A stretch of DNA of 13,947 bases from JAGOUY01 sp964541725 (GTDB lineage: Bacteria > Patescibacteriota > Patescibacteriia > 2-12-FULL-60-25), in assembly GCA_964541725.1 (NCBI GenBank), contig CAZIQG010000027.1:1-13947 (forward strand), in the 5' to 3' direction. Made by a program: the position numbers and the translations under genes. The first letter of the stretch is position 1. Each line of letters starts with the position of its first letter. Positions 1 through 6,859 of this stretch are shown in pieces. The notes under the pieces are model-generated. The model searched no databases, was not told the origin of the DNA, and saw nothing but the letters and a program-made list of their open reading frames with translations.

Positions 1-148
1 GAGGACTGTCTGAGCACGGAGGCATCCCCCGTTGCTCTCGTTTTGCGGCTGCTGGGGGTGGCACCGGTCCCGCACTACGCGATGCGCGGGATGCGTGTTC
101 CGCAGGCAGAAAAAAGCTTCTGACTCGGAGCCCCATCGCCTACATTTT
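1..148. other. GC-rich unassigned segment, possibly structured RNA
   Basis: No reading frame here looks like a protein. The first 120 bases are clearly richer in G+C than the flanks and contain complementary runs: CCCCC at 26-30 faces GGGGG at 54-58, and CCCGC faces GCGGG within about 78-102. A short hairpin, CAGAA with TTCTG, lies at about 107-122. This could be one end of a structured RNA continuing beyond the left edge, or the spacer after the AbrB gene. I could not match it to RNase P RNA, tmRNA, SRP RNA or 6S RNA, and no terminator is evident on either strand. Confidence 0.25.
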
Positions 149-427
149 TCAACTTAATGTCTCCTTCATTTGTTTCTTCATTTGCTCCATAAAATCGCGC
201 ATTTGATCCATCGGCAATAAGACAACCGGTCCGTTCACCTGATGATGCATCACCATTAATTGACTCCCCGGGGATAATCCAGCCCGATCGCGAATCTCCT
301 TGGGAATAACCACTTGCCCACGATCTCCCATCACTGTCGAACGCACTAAATGCTGGTTTCCGGGCAAATTCTTGCCCTTACGAACAGCCGCGCGCCCATT
401 CCCACGCATTGGACGTATAGAAGGCAT
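149..427 (-). CDS. AbrB/MazE/SpoVT-type DNA-binding protein
   Basis: A 92-residue protein. Residues about 29-75 (around STVMGDRGQVVIPKEIRDRA) form the swapped-hairpin AbrB fold used by transition-state regulators and MazE-type antitoxins, which bind DNA as dimers. Before it lies a basic tail of about 28 residues rich in Arg and Lys. After it comes an amphipathic Met/Lys-rich helix (residues 74-91), probably for oligomerisation. No toxin gene (MazF, PIN or similar) lies beside it: downstream is the left-edge GC-rich segment and upstream is a terminator. It is therefore more likely a stand-alone regulator than half of a toxin-antitoxin pair. The start at 427 lies just below two repeated promoter boxes, which suggests autoregulation. 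The family is clear; the target is unknown. Confidence 0.85.
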   Translation of the reverse strand: MPSIRPMRGNGRAAVRKGKNLPGNQHLVRSTVMGDRGQVVIPKEIRDRAGLSPGSQLMVMHHQVNGPVVLLPMDQMRDFMEQMKKQMKETLS

Positions 428-436
428 AAAATGTGA

Positions 437-483
437 AAAGTATGATTTATATGAAAAGTATCAAAAAATCGCCAAATTGTCAA
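437..483 (-). promoter_or_regulatory. Two overlapping promoters of the abrB-like gene, with a direct repeat
   Basis: Outer promoter: TTGACA at 483-478, a 17-bp spacer, and TACTTT at 460-455. Inner promoter: TTGATA at 464-459, a 16-bp spacer, and TACTTT at 442-437, which ends 9 nt before the start codon. The two -10 boxes lie in exact 10-bp direct repeats (plus-strand TGAAAAGTAT at 434-443 and 452-461), spaced 18 bp apart. The repeats could simply be duplicated -10 regions, or an operator through which the AbrB-like protein controls itself. The motif matches are seen directly; the function is inferred. Confidence 0.5.
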
Positions 484-502
484 TAAATCACGCCCACCCT
501 CT

Positions 503-529
503 AAAAAGGCAAAACCACCAGAAGGTGGT
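503..529 (-). terminator. Intrinsic terminator after the 61-codon orphan gene
   Basis: On the minus strand a perfect 6-bp stem (ACCACC with GGTGGT, loop TTCT) is followed by TTT, GCC and TTTTT. It lies about 95 bp after the stop of the 61-codon gene and just before the abrB-like promoter, so it separates the two transcription units. Confidence 0.65.
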
Positions 530-622
530 CAAGAAAAGGAAAAATCAGTGAAAGAACAGCTCAGTCATCATCGCTATCATCGTGCCGATAGTCGTTAGAG
601 GCATAGAACCGGCTCCTCTGGG

Positions 623-808
623 TTACCCAGCGATGCCCTTCAGGATCCAGCCAGGATGAAGGCTAACGAACATGTCACCATAGTGCTCACAGAACACTCT
701 GGATCGACCGATTTCAACTCCAGAATCTAGATCCCTGCCCACGTCATTCATGGAGTAGCTATCCTCAAAGCCACTCCCTTCACCAGTACCAATTTTCACA
801 CGAGTCAT
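623..808 (-). CDS. Orphan 61-residue hypothetical protein
   Basis: I do not recognise this protein. It is 61 residues, starts MTRVKIGTGEGSGFEDSYSM, is Gly- and Asp/Glu-rich in the first half, and has one Cys, several aromatics and a Trp in the second half. It has no signal peptide, membrane segment or known motif. Several signals suggest it is real. AAGGAG lies 6 nt before the ATG at 808, and a promoter-like TTGACG with a weaker -10 lies upstream. An intrinsic terminator follows. A GTG codon lies directly before the ATG, but it is only 3 nt from the Shine-Dalgarno, so ATG is preferred. It is monocistronic and divergent from queA. It could instead be a short regulatory transcript with a chance reading frame. 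Confidence 0.5.
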   Translation of the reverse strand: MTRVKIGTGEGSGFEDSYSMNDVGRDLDSGVEIGRSRVFCEHYGDMFVSLHPGWILKGIAG

Positions 809-814
809 CACTCG

Positions 815-820
815 CTCCTT
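815..820 (-). promoter_or_regulatory. Strong Shine-Dalgarno of the 61-codon gene
   Basis: AAGGAG on the minus strand lies 6 nt before ATG at 808. It is the best Shine-Dalgarno match I found in the window and it fixes the start of the small orphan gene. Confidence 0.6.
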
Positions 821-828
821 GCTTCTAG

Positions 829-857
829 GCTTTACTACTTTATTATTTCTTCGTCAA
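829..857 (-). promoter_or_regulatory. Promoter of the 61-codon gene
   Basis: TTGACG (5/6 to the -35 consensus) at 857-852, a 17-bp spacer, and a weak -10 TAAAGC at 834-829. The surrounding DNA is A/T-rich. Its -35 box lies back to back with the divergent queA promoter. Confidence 0.4.
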
Positions 858-860
858 CCC

Positions 861-889
861 TTCGCAAGAAACACATTCTGAGCTAGAGT
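861..889 (+). promoter_or_regulatory. Promoter of queA
   Basis: TTCGCA at 861-866, a 17-bp spacer, and TAGAGT at 884-889. The -10 box ends 11 nt before the queA ATG, so the predicted transcript has only about five untranslated bases. No Shine-Dalgarno is visible, in agreement with a nearly leaderless mRNA. Confidence 0.45.
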
Positions 890-900
890 AAGCAAATTCT

Positions 901-1914
901 ATGGAAACCTCTTTATTTGATTATCACCTCCCACCAGAGCGCATTGCCCAACATTCCGTTGAGCCGCGCGACCAAGCCAAACTTCTCCTCCTCGACCGAA
1001 AAACCGGTGATCTCCGCGATCGTCACATATTCGATCTGCCAAACCTGCTAAAAGAAGGTGATTTATTAGTTTTTAACGATAGTAAAGTCTTCCGCGCCCG
1101 TTTACACGGCAAACGCGCCGGTCGCACTCACGAACTCTTTCTTTTAAACGCACGGGAAAATGGGGAAGGTCAGTGGTCAACCCTGATTAGCAATGCCAAA
1201 AAACTCCGCGAAGGCGACCTTCTCACACTCGCCGATGGAACAACCGCAACCCTCGTCTTAAAAAATGTCACCGAAGGAACATGCACCCTAAACTTTCATC
1301 GTTCCAATGCCGACGTCTTTGCCTTAACAGAAGCGCATGGCGAAATCCCAACCCCGCCTTACGTTGATGGCTCAAACATAAAAACAGAAGACTATCAAAC
1401 CGTGTACGCAAAAAATGTCGGTTCCGTCGCGGCTCCTACGGCCGGTTTTCATTTCACGCCAGAATTATTGAAAACGCTAAAACAAAAAGGCGTTGACCAA
1501 GCCTTCGTAACCCTCCATGTTGGTGTTGGCACCTTTCGTCCAGTAAAAGTAGAAAATGTGAAGGATCACGTGATGCACAAAGAATGGGTTCAACTTCCAG
1601 AGACAACCGCTCGAGCGATTAATCGCACAAAAGAAAATGGCGGCCGTGTCATCGCGGTTGGCACAACCACATTACGTGTCCTCGAAACCTTCCACGGCAA
1701 AACTGGCGAAGGATGGACGGATATCTTCATCACTCCAGGGTACGACATCACCACCGTACATGGACTCATCACCAACTTTCACCTCCCCAAATCCACCCTC
1801 CTCATGCTCGTCTCCGCCTTTGCCGGACGCGAGAACATTTTAAACGCCTACGACCACGCCATCAAAAACGACTATCGCTTCTACTCCTTCGGCGATGCGA
1901 TGTTGATTACTTAA
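901..1914 (+). CDS. queA: tRNA preQ1(34) S-adenosylmethionine ribosyltransferase-isomerase
   Basis: QueA moves the ribosyl part of S-adenosylmethionine onto preQ1 at tRNA position 34, giving epoxyqueuosine, the next-to-last step of queuosine synthesis in the cytoplasm. The protein has 337 residues, slightly shorter than typical (about 340-360), and is complete. Family blocks are present: ARLHGKR near 67, EIPTPPY near 148, SVAAPTAG-x-HFT at 175-186, VTLHVGVGTFRPV at 203-215, AVGTTTLRVLE near 252, and ITNFHLPKSTLLMLVSAF at 290-307. The usual Leu in the AAPTAGLHFT block is Phe183 here, a mild change. The start at 901 keeps the conserved beginning (SLFDYHLPPERIAQ). The gene runs opposite to all other genes here, its promoter is nearly leaderless, and its last 8 bp overlap the end of the convergent membrane-protein gene. 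No tgt or queG lies in the window. Confidence 0.97.
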   Translation: METSLFDYHLPPERIAQHSVEPRDQAKLLLLDRKTGDLRDRHIFDLPNLLKEGDLLVFNDSKVFRARLHGKRAGRTHELFLLNARENGEGQWSTLISNAKKLREGDLLTLADGTTATLVLKNVTEGTCTLNFHRSNADVFALTEAHGEIPTPPYVDGSNIKTEDYQTVYAKNVGSVAAPTAGFHFTPELLKTLKQKGVDQAFVTLHVGVGTFRPVKVENVKDHVMHKEWVQLPETTARAINRTKENGGRVIAVGTTTLRVLETFHGKTGEGWTDIFITPGYDITTVHGLITNFHLPKSTLLMLVSAFAGRENILNAYDHAIKNDYRFYSFGDAMLIT

Positions 1915-3547
1915 CCCATCCTTGATTCTTCCCTTTCTCATCCGTCGGCAAGGATGTATCAACGCTCTTGGCTCGGAAATTAATCGTCACGTCAGATCGA
2001 TTCTCCAAGGCAGTTACTTGCGCCGCTTCAAGTAAAAGAGGAACGCGGTCACGCATGTCTTGCGTGGGCATCAAAGACACTTCAAACGCCACCGTCGTAT
2101 CTTCATCCGTTGCTGCTAAAAACGGCAGACGCCAGATAACTTGATTCCCCTCCTCAACAAATTCTCCTCCATTCGGCAAGGCTTTTTGTCCTGTAAACAA
2201 AACTCCGGTTGGCAATAACGCCCGCACTTCCATCTTAGATAAATCCGTCTCCGTCGGAGGAATTTTCCATTGGATCCAGTAACGAGTCGCCTGCCCTATC
2301 CGCGGGGGCAATGGCCCAGCCCCAATCTGGCCACCACTGGCCGCATAATAGCGAGCCTCTGTTTGCACAGATAGCTGGGTCGTAATCGGAGCATCATATG
2401 CACGCACCAACTCAACTCCTTCTGACGTCGAACGCGTCAGCCATACCATCCAACGAGGCGTTGTATTAGGGATTCCCACAACCTTCCTACCTGTATCAAG
2501 AGGCAGCGTAACTTGCGTGGTTCCAGATGCTACATCAAACCAACGCCTGCCACGTTCTGCCTGCTGCAAAAGGGGGTGGTATACCAAAACACGTAACGGT
2601 TGAGTTGAACTCACATTCAATATTGTGACGTGACCTGGAGTAGACGGTGACAAAGAAGCAATAGCAACTGACTGAGAGGGGGGCGCTGGCGTAAACGCAG
2701 GAAGAACTATACGTCCCAACTCAACCCCATCACACATGAGGCGCGCATAGGTTGCTTGGTACACAGACACAAAGCGCTCGTCTCCAGGTCCTACATCATC
2801 AAAAACTGCATCTGCCTGCACAGGAAAAAACGTTCCATAAACGATACGGGCATCCTGGCGATCAGGAATCACACCATCCGTCTGAACATGAAGACAAGCG
2901 AGGGAAGAATTGCCTTGATTATGTAAACTCAGGACTTGTCGCGTATCCAGCGAACGATCAGAGGCAAACACAGGCTTCAATTGCACGGCCGAACCCACGA
3001 TCGGGCGCACCTCTTCCCCACTCAACAACTCATCTCCACTTCTAACTTGAAACCCAATCCGTGCCGACCCAGGTGGGAGAAATAAACGTACTGCCACGCG
3101 TGCATACACTTCTTCCCCAGGCAGCACATCCCCAATTAACACTTCATTACGCGTATCAACTTGAGGAGCAGACGACACAATCTCCGTCCCTACCGGTAAC
3201 ACCCAACGCAAGCGTACGTTCGGATGTACACGTCCATCTTGGGCGGAGATCTTCGCTTCAAAAGCAATCGTCGTAGCTGTAACAATCGGTGGCGCAGAAA
3301 ACACCAAACGCATCCCACTCTGGTCTTGCGGTTGCCACAACGACAACCACACCCCAATCCCGAAAATCGTCACGACGAACGCAATAATCAAGGCATCAAT
3401 CCCAAACAACAGGCCAGGAAACCGATAACGGCCACGATATCGCTCGTGATAGCGGCGACGCAACCGTGACGTCACCGCACGTGCGGGCGTAAGCGCCACC
3501 GTAACTCCCGGCAAGACAAGACCCGTACGTAGACGAGAAGGCAACAT
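1907..3547 (-). CDS. Single-pass membrane protein with large outer beta-sandwich region
   Basis: I do not recognise a named family. The 546-residue protein starts with an Arg-rich cytoplasmic tail (residues 1-45, including RLRRRYHERYRGRYR). One hydrophobic helix follows at about 46-70, and about 475 residues would lie outside the membrane. That outer region is rich in Val, Thr, Pro and Gly, with phrases such as VRLRWVLPVGTEIVSS and MEVRALLPTGVLFTG near its ends. These are typical of DUF11-like or Ig-like beta-sandwich repeats, probably two or more. There is no catalytic motif. It starts 1 bp after the stop of the secreted glycosidase gene, so the two are probably co-translated and may act together at the cell surface. 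No clear Shine-Dalgarno is seen, and its end overlaps queA. Confidence 0.75.
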   Translation of the reverse strand: MLPSRLRTGLVLPGVTVALTPARAVTSRLRRRYHERYRGRYRFPGLLFGIDALIIAFVVTIFGIGVWLSLWQPQDQSGMRLVFSAPPIVTATTIAFEAKISAQDGRVHPNVRLRWVLPVGTEIVSSAPQVDTRNEVLIGDVLPGEEVYARVAVRLFLPPGSARIGFQVRSGDELLSGEEVRPIVGSAVQLKPVFASDRSLDTRQVLSLHNQGNSSLACLHVQTDGVIPDRQDARIVYGTFFPVQADAVFDDVGPGDERFVSVYQATYARLMCDGVELGRIVLPAFTPAPPSQSVAIASLSPSTPGHVTILNVSSTQPLRVLVYHPLLQQAERGRRWFDVASGTTQVTLPLDTGRKVVGIPNTTPRWMVWLTRSTSEGVELVRAYDAPITTQLSVQTEARYYAASGGQIGAGPLPPRIGQATRYWIQWKIPPTETDLSKMEVRALLPTGVLFTGQKALPNGGEFVEEGNQVIWRLPFLAATDEDTTVAFEVSLMPTQDMRDRVPLLLEAAQVTALENRSDVTINFRAKSVDTSLPTDEKGKNQGWVK

Positions 3548-3548
3548 A

Positions 3549-5564
3549 TTAAAAAGCGCTCGAAGGAATTAACAACTCCGCTTTGCCATCCCCTTCCAAA
3601 TCTGACAACACCGGAAAGACTCCCGTTGCAGAGCGGGTCGCTCCGAGCGTGAAAGACGAACGCAAGACACGTCCCCTAGTATACACCTGGATACGTGGGA
3701 TCGCGCCTGGACCCGATCCAACCACGATCTCATCTTGCCCATCCCCATCTACATCCCCAACTGCTACCCGCGCCCCCATTGCATCATTCGGTTCAAAGGC
3801 GAAAAATCCACCACCCCATAACTGCCCATCCGTGCGGAAGATACGGATATGCGGACCTCCTCCCGCACCAGGCGCCGTTACAATTTCATTCAACCCATCC
3901 CCATCCACATCCCCAATCGCAACCGTTGCCCCTCCCGTAAATTCACGACGATACGCCAACCATTGGCGGATAACGACCCCACGCGTATCGATCACCGCGA
4001 CCGTAGCGGCAATTCCCTGAGCAGGTACCGCCACAATCTCAAGTTTCGCATCTCGATTCGTTTGACCAATCGCAAAAGAAATCGATCCTTTGTATCCTGC
4101 CCCGAACGGACGGCTGGTGACGGTTTTCCCATTCCCAAAACGGATCGATACAACCCCGCTCTGAGCCGTAACTACATCTTGCGATCCATCACGATCGACA
4201 TCAACAACTGAGACGCCCGTGCCACCTGCCACATCATCACGATTCGCAAAGAACCCATTCTGTGTTCGTGTTCCATCGAGCGTATAGATTTGAAAAAACG
4301 TTCCATTTGTAAAATTCGCTTCACGAATATTCTGTGCTTCTTTCCGACGCAAAAGCACGATCCCATCCTGCGGCGGAACCGTCACGCTCGTCAAAATCTG
4401 CCCACTGTTCGTAGACCGATCTTGCGTTCCCGTCAATCGCTCATGCTCACCCGCTAAAGAAACCGTTTCTGCCTTATTGGTACTATTTACGAGCACCGTC
4501 CCCGCGGAATACTCGCGTGACCACACCGCCGGATACGCCCCCTTCTGTGGTCCTTTCACCACCTTCGCAGCTGCACGCGGAACCCCAATCGAGACATCAT
4601 ATTCGTCATACCACCATGTACGATCATGTCCTGCATCCCCCGCATCAAAGGAAAAATATCCATCCGCAATCAAGGCACTCGTAAGCCCATAGCGCATGAG
4701 ACGATAATCATGCGGATTATTTTGGTTATTCGTATTCGTATTCACCGCCGACAATTTTGGCGCAGGATTTTGTTCAAGCGCACGCCGGAATTCAGTAAAT
4801 GGCCAGGCCCACCCATCACGCGGAAAGTTCTCAAATAACGTTCCATTCGAGATCGAGGCGTAGGCCGCACTCGAATTATTCATAATCAGATAGTTCGACC
4901 CAATCGTCCGACGCACATTCTGAATCAAGGTCCGCATACCGGCTTGATACGCCTCATCATTCTGCTTCGCAGGACGAATAATACGATCTCCATCTAAATC
5001 GACATCCGTTCCTGCAAAAGGAGTAATCTCTGCATACGACGAATCTAAAAACACGCCATCCCACAACCCCGTGGATAAAATTTGGTCACGGATAAACGGA
5101 CCGATAAACGTCTGCCAACGCTCTCCATTCACTTGCGGACCAAGATCCGTCGCGTTCAAAATATAATTCCCCGGCCACCACATAATTCGCTCCCCATTCG
5201 CTCGATGCAAATACCAAGCTTCCGGAATCGCATCCACCAATCTCCGTCCAGGAAAGCTCACAGGATCATTACCACGAATCGTCGCGATTTCACTCGCACT
5301 CACATACGCTAATAATTTAATATTTGGATTGAGGCGCTTGATCTCTCGTAGCTTGCTTGGAAACCGTGCCTGTTGGTCCATATCCAAGACGACAATATCC
5401 CATTTTGCAAGCTTAGCCAGGTCATCTTCCGCGATCTGCCAATTAAAAAATAGGTTCAACAGCTTTGGTGCCGCCTGCGTTCCACGCGCCGCCCACGCGG
5501 GTGACCAAACCATTCCCGTCAGCAAGACGAGAATAAGACAACCCGCCAAACGGTGTAACGGCAT
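3549..5564 (-). CDS. Secreted GHL15-like putative glycosidase with FG-GAP propeller
   Basis: A 671-residue exported protein. Residues 1-25 are a signal peptide with an AWA cleavage site after Ala25. Residues about 34-410 resemble hypothetical glycosyl hydrolase family 15 (GHL15), a TIM-barrel group related to GH114-type enzymes: LLNLFFNWQIAEDDLAKL at the start, KLLAYVSASE near 83, WDGVFLDSSY at 168-177 with candidate acidic residues Asp169 and Asp174, and NNSSAAYA near 229. Residues about 415-671 carry FG-GAP/VCBS propeller repeats with calcium-loop motifs DVDRDG (455), DVDGDG (552), DVDGDG (604) and DLEGDG (655). ATG at 5564 is preferred to an upstream in-frame TTG (5573), because a good promoter ends 11 nt before it. 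The likely role is cutting or trimming the polysaccharide made by the neighbouring genes. The substrate is unknown, and activity for this family is not established. Confidence 0.82.
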   Translation of the reverse strand: MPLHRLAGCLILVLLTGMVWSPAWAARGTQAAPKLLNLFFNWQIAEDDLAKLAKWDIVVLDMDQQARFPSKLREIKRLNPNIKLLAYVSASEIATIRGNDPVSFPGRRLVDAIPEAWYLHRANGERIMWWPGNYILNATDLGPQVNGERWQTFIGPFIRDQILSTGLWDGVFLDSSYAEITPFAGTDVDLDGDRIIRPAKQNDEAYQAGMRTLIQNVRRTIGSNYLIMNNSSAAYASISNGTLFENFPRDGWAWPFTEFRRALEQNPAPKLSAVNTNTNNQNNPHDYRLMRYGLTSALIADGYFSFDAGDAGHDRTWWYDEYDVSIGVPRAAAKVVKGPQKGAYPAVWSREYSAGTVLVNSTNKAETVSLAGEHERLTGTQDRSTNSGQILTSVTVPPQDGIVLLRRKEAQNIREANFTNGTFFQIYTLDGTRTQNGFFANRDDVAGGTGVSVVDVDRDGSQDVVTAQSGVVSIRFGNGKTVTSRPFGAGYKGSISFAIGQTNRDAKLEIVAVPAQGIAATVAVIDTRGVVIRQWLAYRREFTGGATVAIGDVDGDGLNEIVTAPGAGGGPHIRIFRTDGQLWGGGFFAFEPNDAMGARVAVGDVDGDGQDEIVVGSGPGAIPRIQVYTRGRVLRSSFTLGATRSATGVFPVLSDLEGDGKAELLIPSSAF

Positions 5565-5575
5565 AATAATCAAGG

Positions 5576-5604
5576 AATATAGCAGAAATAGCCAATTATT
5601 TCAA
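5576..5604 (-). promoter_or_regulatory. Internal promoter of the secreted glycosidase gene
   Basis: TTGAAA at 5604-5599, a 17-bp spacer, and TATATT at 5581-5576 preceded by the extended element TGC. It matches consensus at 5/6 in both boxes. It lies 11 nt before ATG 5564, which has no Shine-Dalgarno, so the glycosidase and membrane-protein pair can be transcribed separately as a nearly leaderless mRNA. Confidence 0.7.
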
Positions 5605-5612
5605 GGCAACCG

Positions 5613-6833
5613 CTATGCCCCAGCTTCCTGATAAAATCCTTGCAATCTCTCTAAATGCGTCGACCACAAAAATCGCTCCTTCACTCGCCCTCGTGCAACC
5701 TCCCCCATCTGTCGCCGGCCAGCCTTAGAAACCGCTTGAAAGCGCCGCAACACTCGTACCCAATCCTCAACATCTCCAGGCTTTGCCAAAAATCCCGTTT
5801 CTCCATCCTCAATCAATTCTGGATTCCCCCCAATCCGCGTCACAAGACACAGCAACCCATCCGCCATCCCCTCCAAAATCGAGAGAGAGGCATTCTCATA
5901 CCAAATCGAAGGCGATACAAGCGCTTCCGCCCGTGCCCGCAATCCTCGCAGCGCCTCACCCGTCTGAAACCCCACAAACTCGATATGCGTCACACCACTT
6001 CCTCGTACCAGCGAACGCAATCGCTCTTCATCAGGTCCACGGCCTGCAATCTTTATCGGCAACTCCGGAATCCGAATTGCTGCCTCTAAAAAAGAAGAGA
6101 GCCCCTTCTCTGTTGCCAATCTCCCCGCATACAAGAGATAGCCTCCACCTCCTGGCATCGCCTCCGAAGGAAACTCAACCGGATTCGCAAGATGACGCAA
6201 CTTACCCACGGGTTCACCCCAATCTTCCATTTTTTCCAACATGAACCGTGATGGGCAGAGAAATAATCGCACCGTGCGTTCATACGATTGTCGCGCTTTT
6301 GTCATTCCCATCTCAAGAGCTGCTAACACATTTGGCACAAAACCCGAAGCCAAACATCCATGTTTTACCGCTTCAAAATACTTCCCACCCTTACAGCGTT
6401 CACACACTTCCCCTTCGGTAAACATTCGGTAATTAGGACACGCCAATTTATAATCATGCAACGTTTGCACGCATGGAATTCCCGCCTCTCGGATCGGGGC
6501 TAAAATCGAGGTGGATAAATGATGATAAATATTATGCAAATGAATAACGTCCGGACGCTGCACGCGAATCATCTTTTGCAAGGAATGCTGAGCCTCTCGA
6601 TTCCATAAAAAACGAATGGCTTTTTCCGCATCTTCACGCGGCCCTTCAGAACGACTCAAGTCAAAACGTTGCACAAAATACTTAGAATCGGCTGTTGGTA
6701 CGTTCTTCGGGTCTCGGGTCGACAAAATATGCGTTTCATGTCCAAGCGCTTCTTGCCGTTGCATGACTTGATGCAAATAAATATCTACCCCGTCACTTAA
6801 GTCAAAAAATTTATTTATATGGAGAATACGCAT
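5613..6833 (-). CDS. Family 4 glycosyltransferase with four-cysteine insertion
   Basis: A 406-residue GT-B fold transferase that would add a sugar from a nucleotide donor to a growing glycan at the inner face of the membrane. The N-terminal acceptor half begins MRILHINKFF. The donor half shows YAGRLATEKGL near 235 and the retaining-family E-x7-E at Glu313 and Glu321 within SIWYENASLSILEG. Between them lie Cys132, Cys144, Cys147 and Cys160, around HDYKLACPNYRMF and CERC, a pattern seen in a subset of GT4 enzymes and possibly a metal or structural site. The start is set at ATG 6833. A longer frame from TTG 6863 adds ten residues unlike the family. It follows the previous transferase gene by 26 bp with no clear Shine-Dalgarno. 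The sugar specificity cannot be told. Confidence 0.88.
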   Translation of the reverse strand: MRILHINKFFDLSDGVDIYLHQVMQRQEALGHETHILSTRDPKNVPTADSKYFVQRFDLSRSEGPREDAEKAIRFLWNREAQHSLQKMIRVQRPDVIHLHNIYHHLSTSILAPIREAGIPCVQTLHDYKLACPNYRMFTEGEVCERCKGGKYFEAVKHGCLASGFVPNVLAALEMGMTKARQSYERTVRLFLCPSRFMLEKMEDWGEPVGKLRHLANPVEFPSEAMPGGGGYLLYAGRLATEKGLSSFLEAAIRIPELPIKIAGRGPDEERLRSLVRGSGVTHIEFVGFQTGEALRGLRARAEALVSPSIWYENASLSILEGMADGLLCLVTRIGGNPELIEDGETGFLAKPGDVEDWVRVLRRFQAVSKAGRRQMGEVARGRVKERFLWSTHLERLQGFYQEAGA

Positions 6834-6859
6834 ATTAAGACAGGAACATGTAACACGTA

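Noticed and set aside
1..30. Resemblance of GAGGACTGTCTGAGCACGG to the conserved start of RNase P RNA
   Set aside because: The invariant GAAAGTCC is absent, and the required downstream ACAGAA block would fall inside the AbrB gene. The likeness is superficial.
149..427. AbrB-like protein as antitoxin of a toxin-antitoxin pair
   Set aside because: No toxin-like frame lies next to it in either direction within the window; the left flank is non-coding as far as visible.
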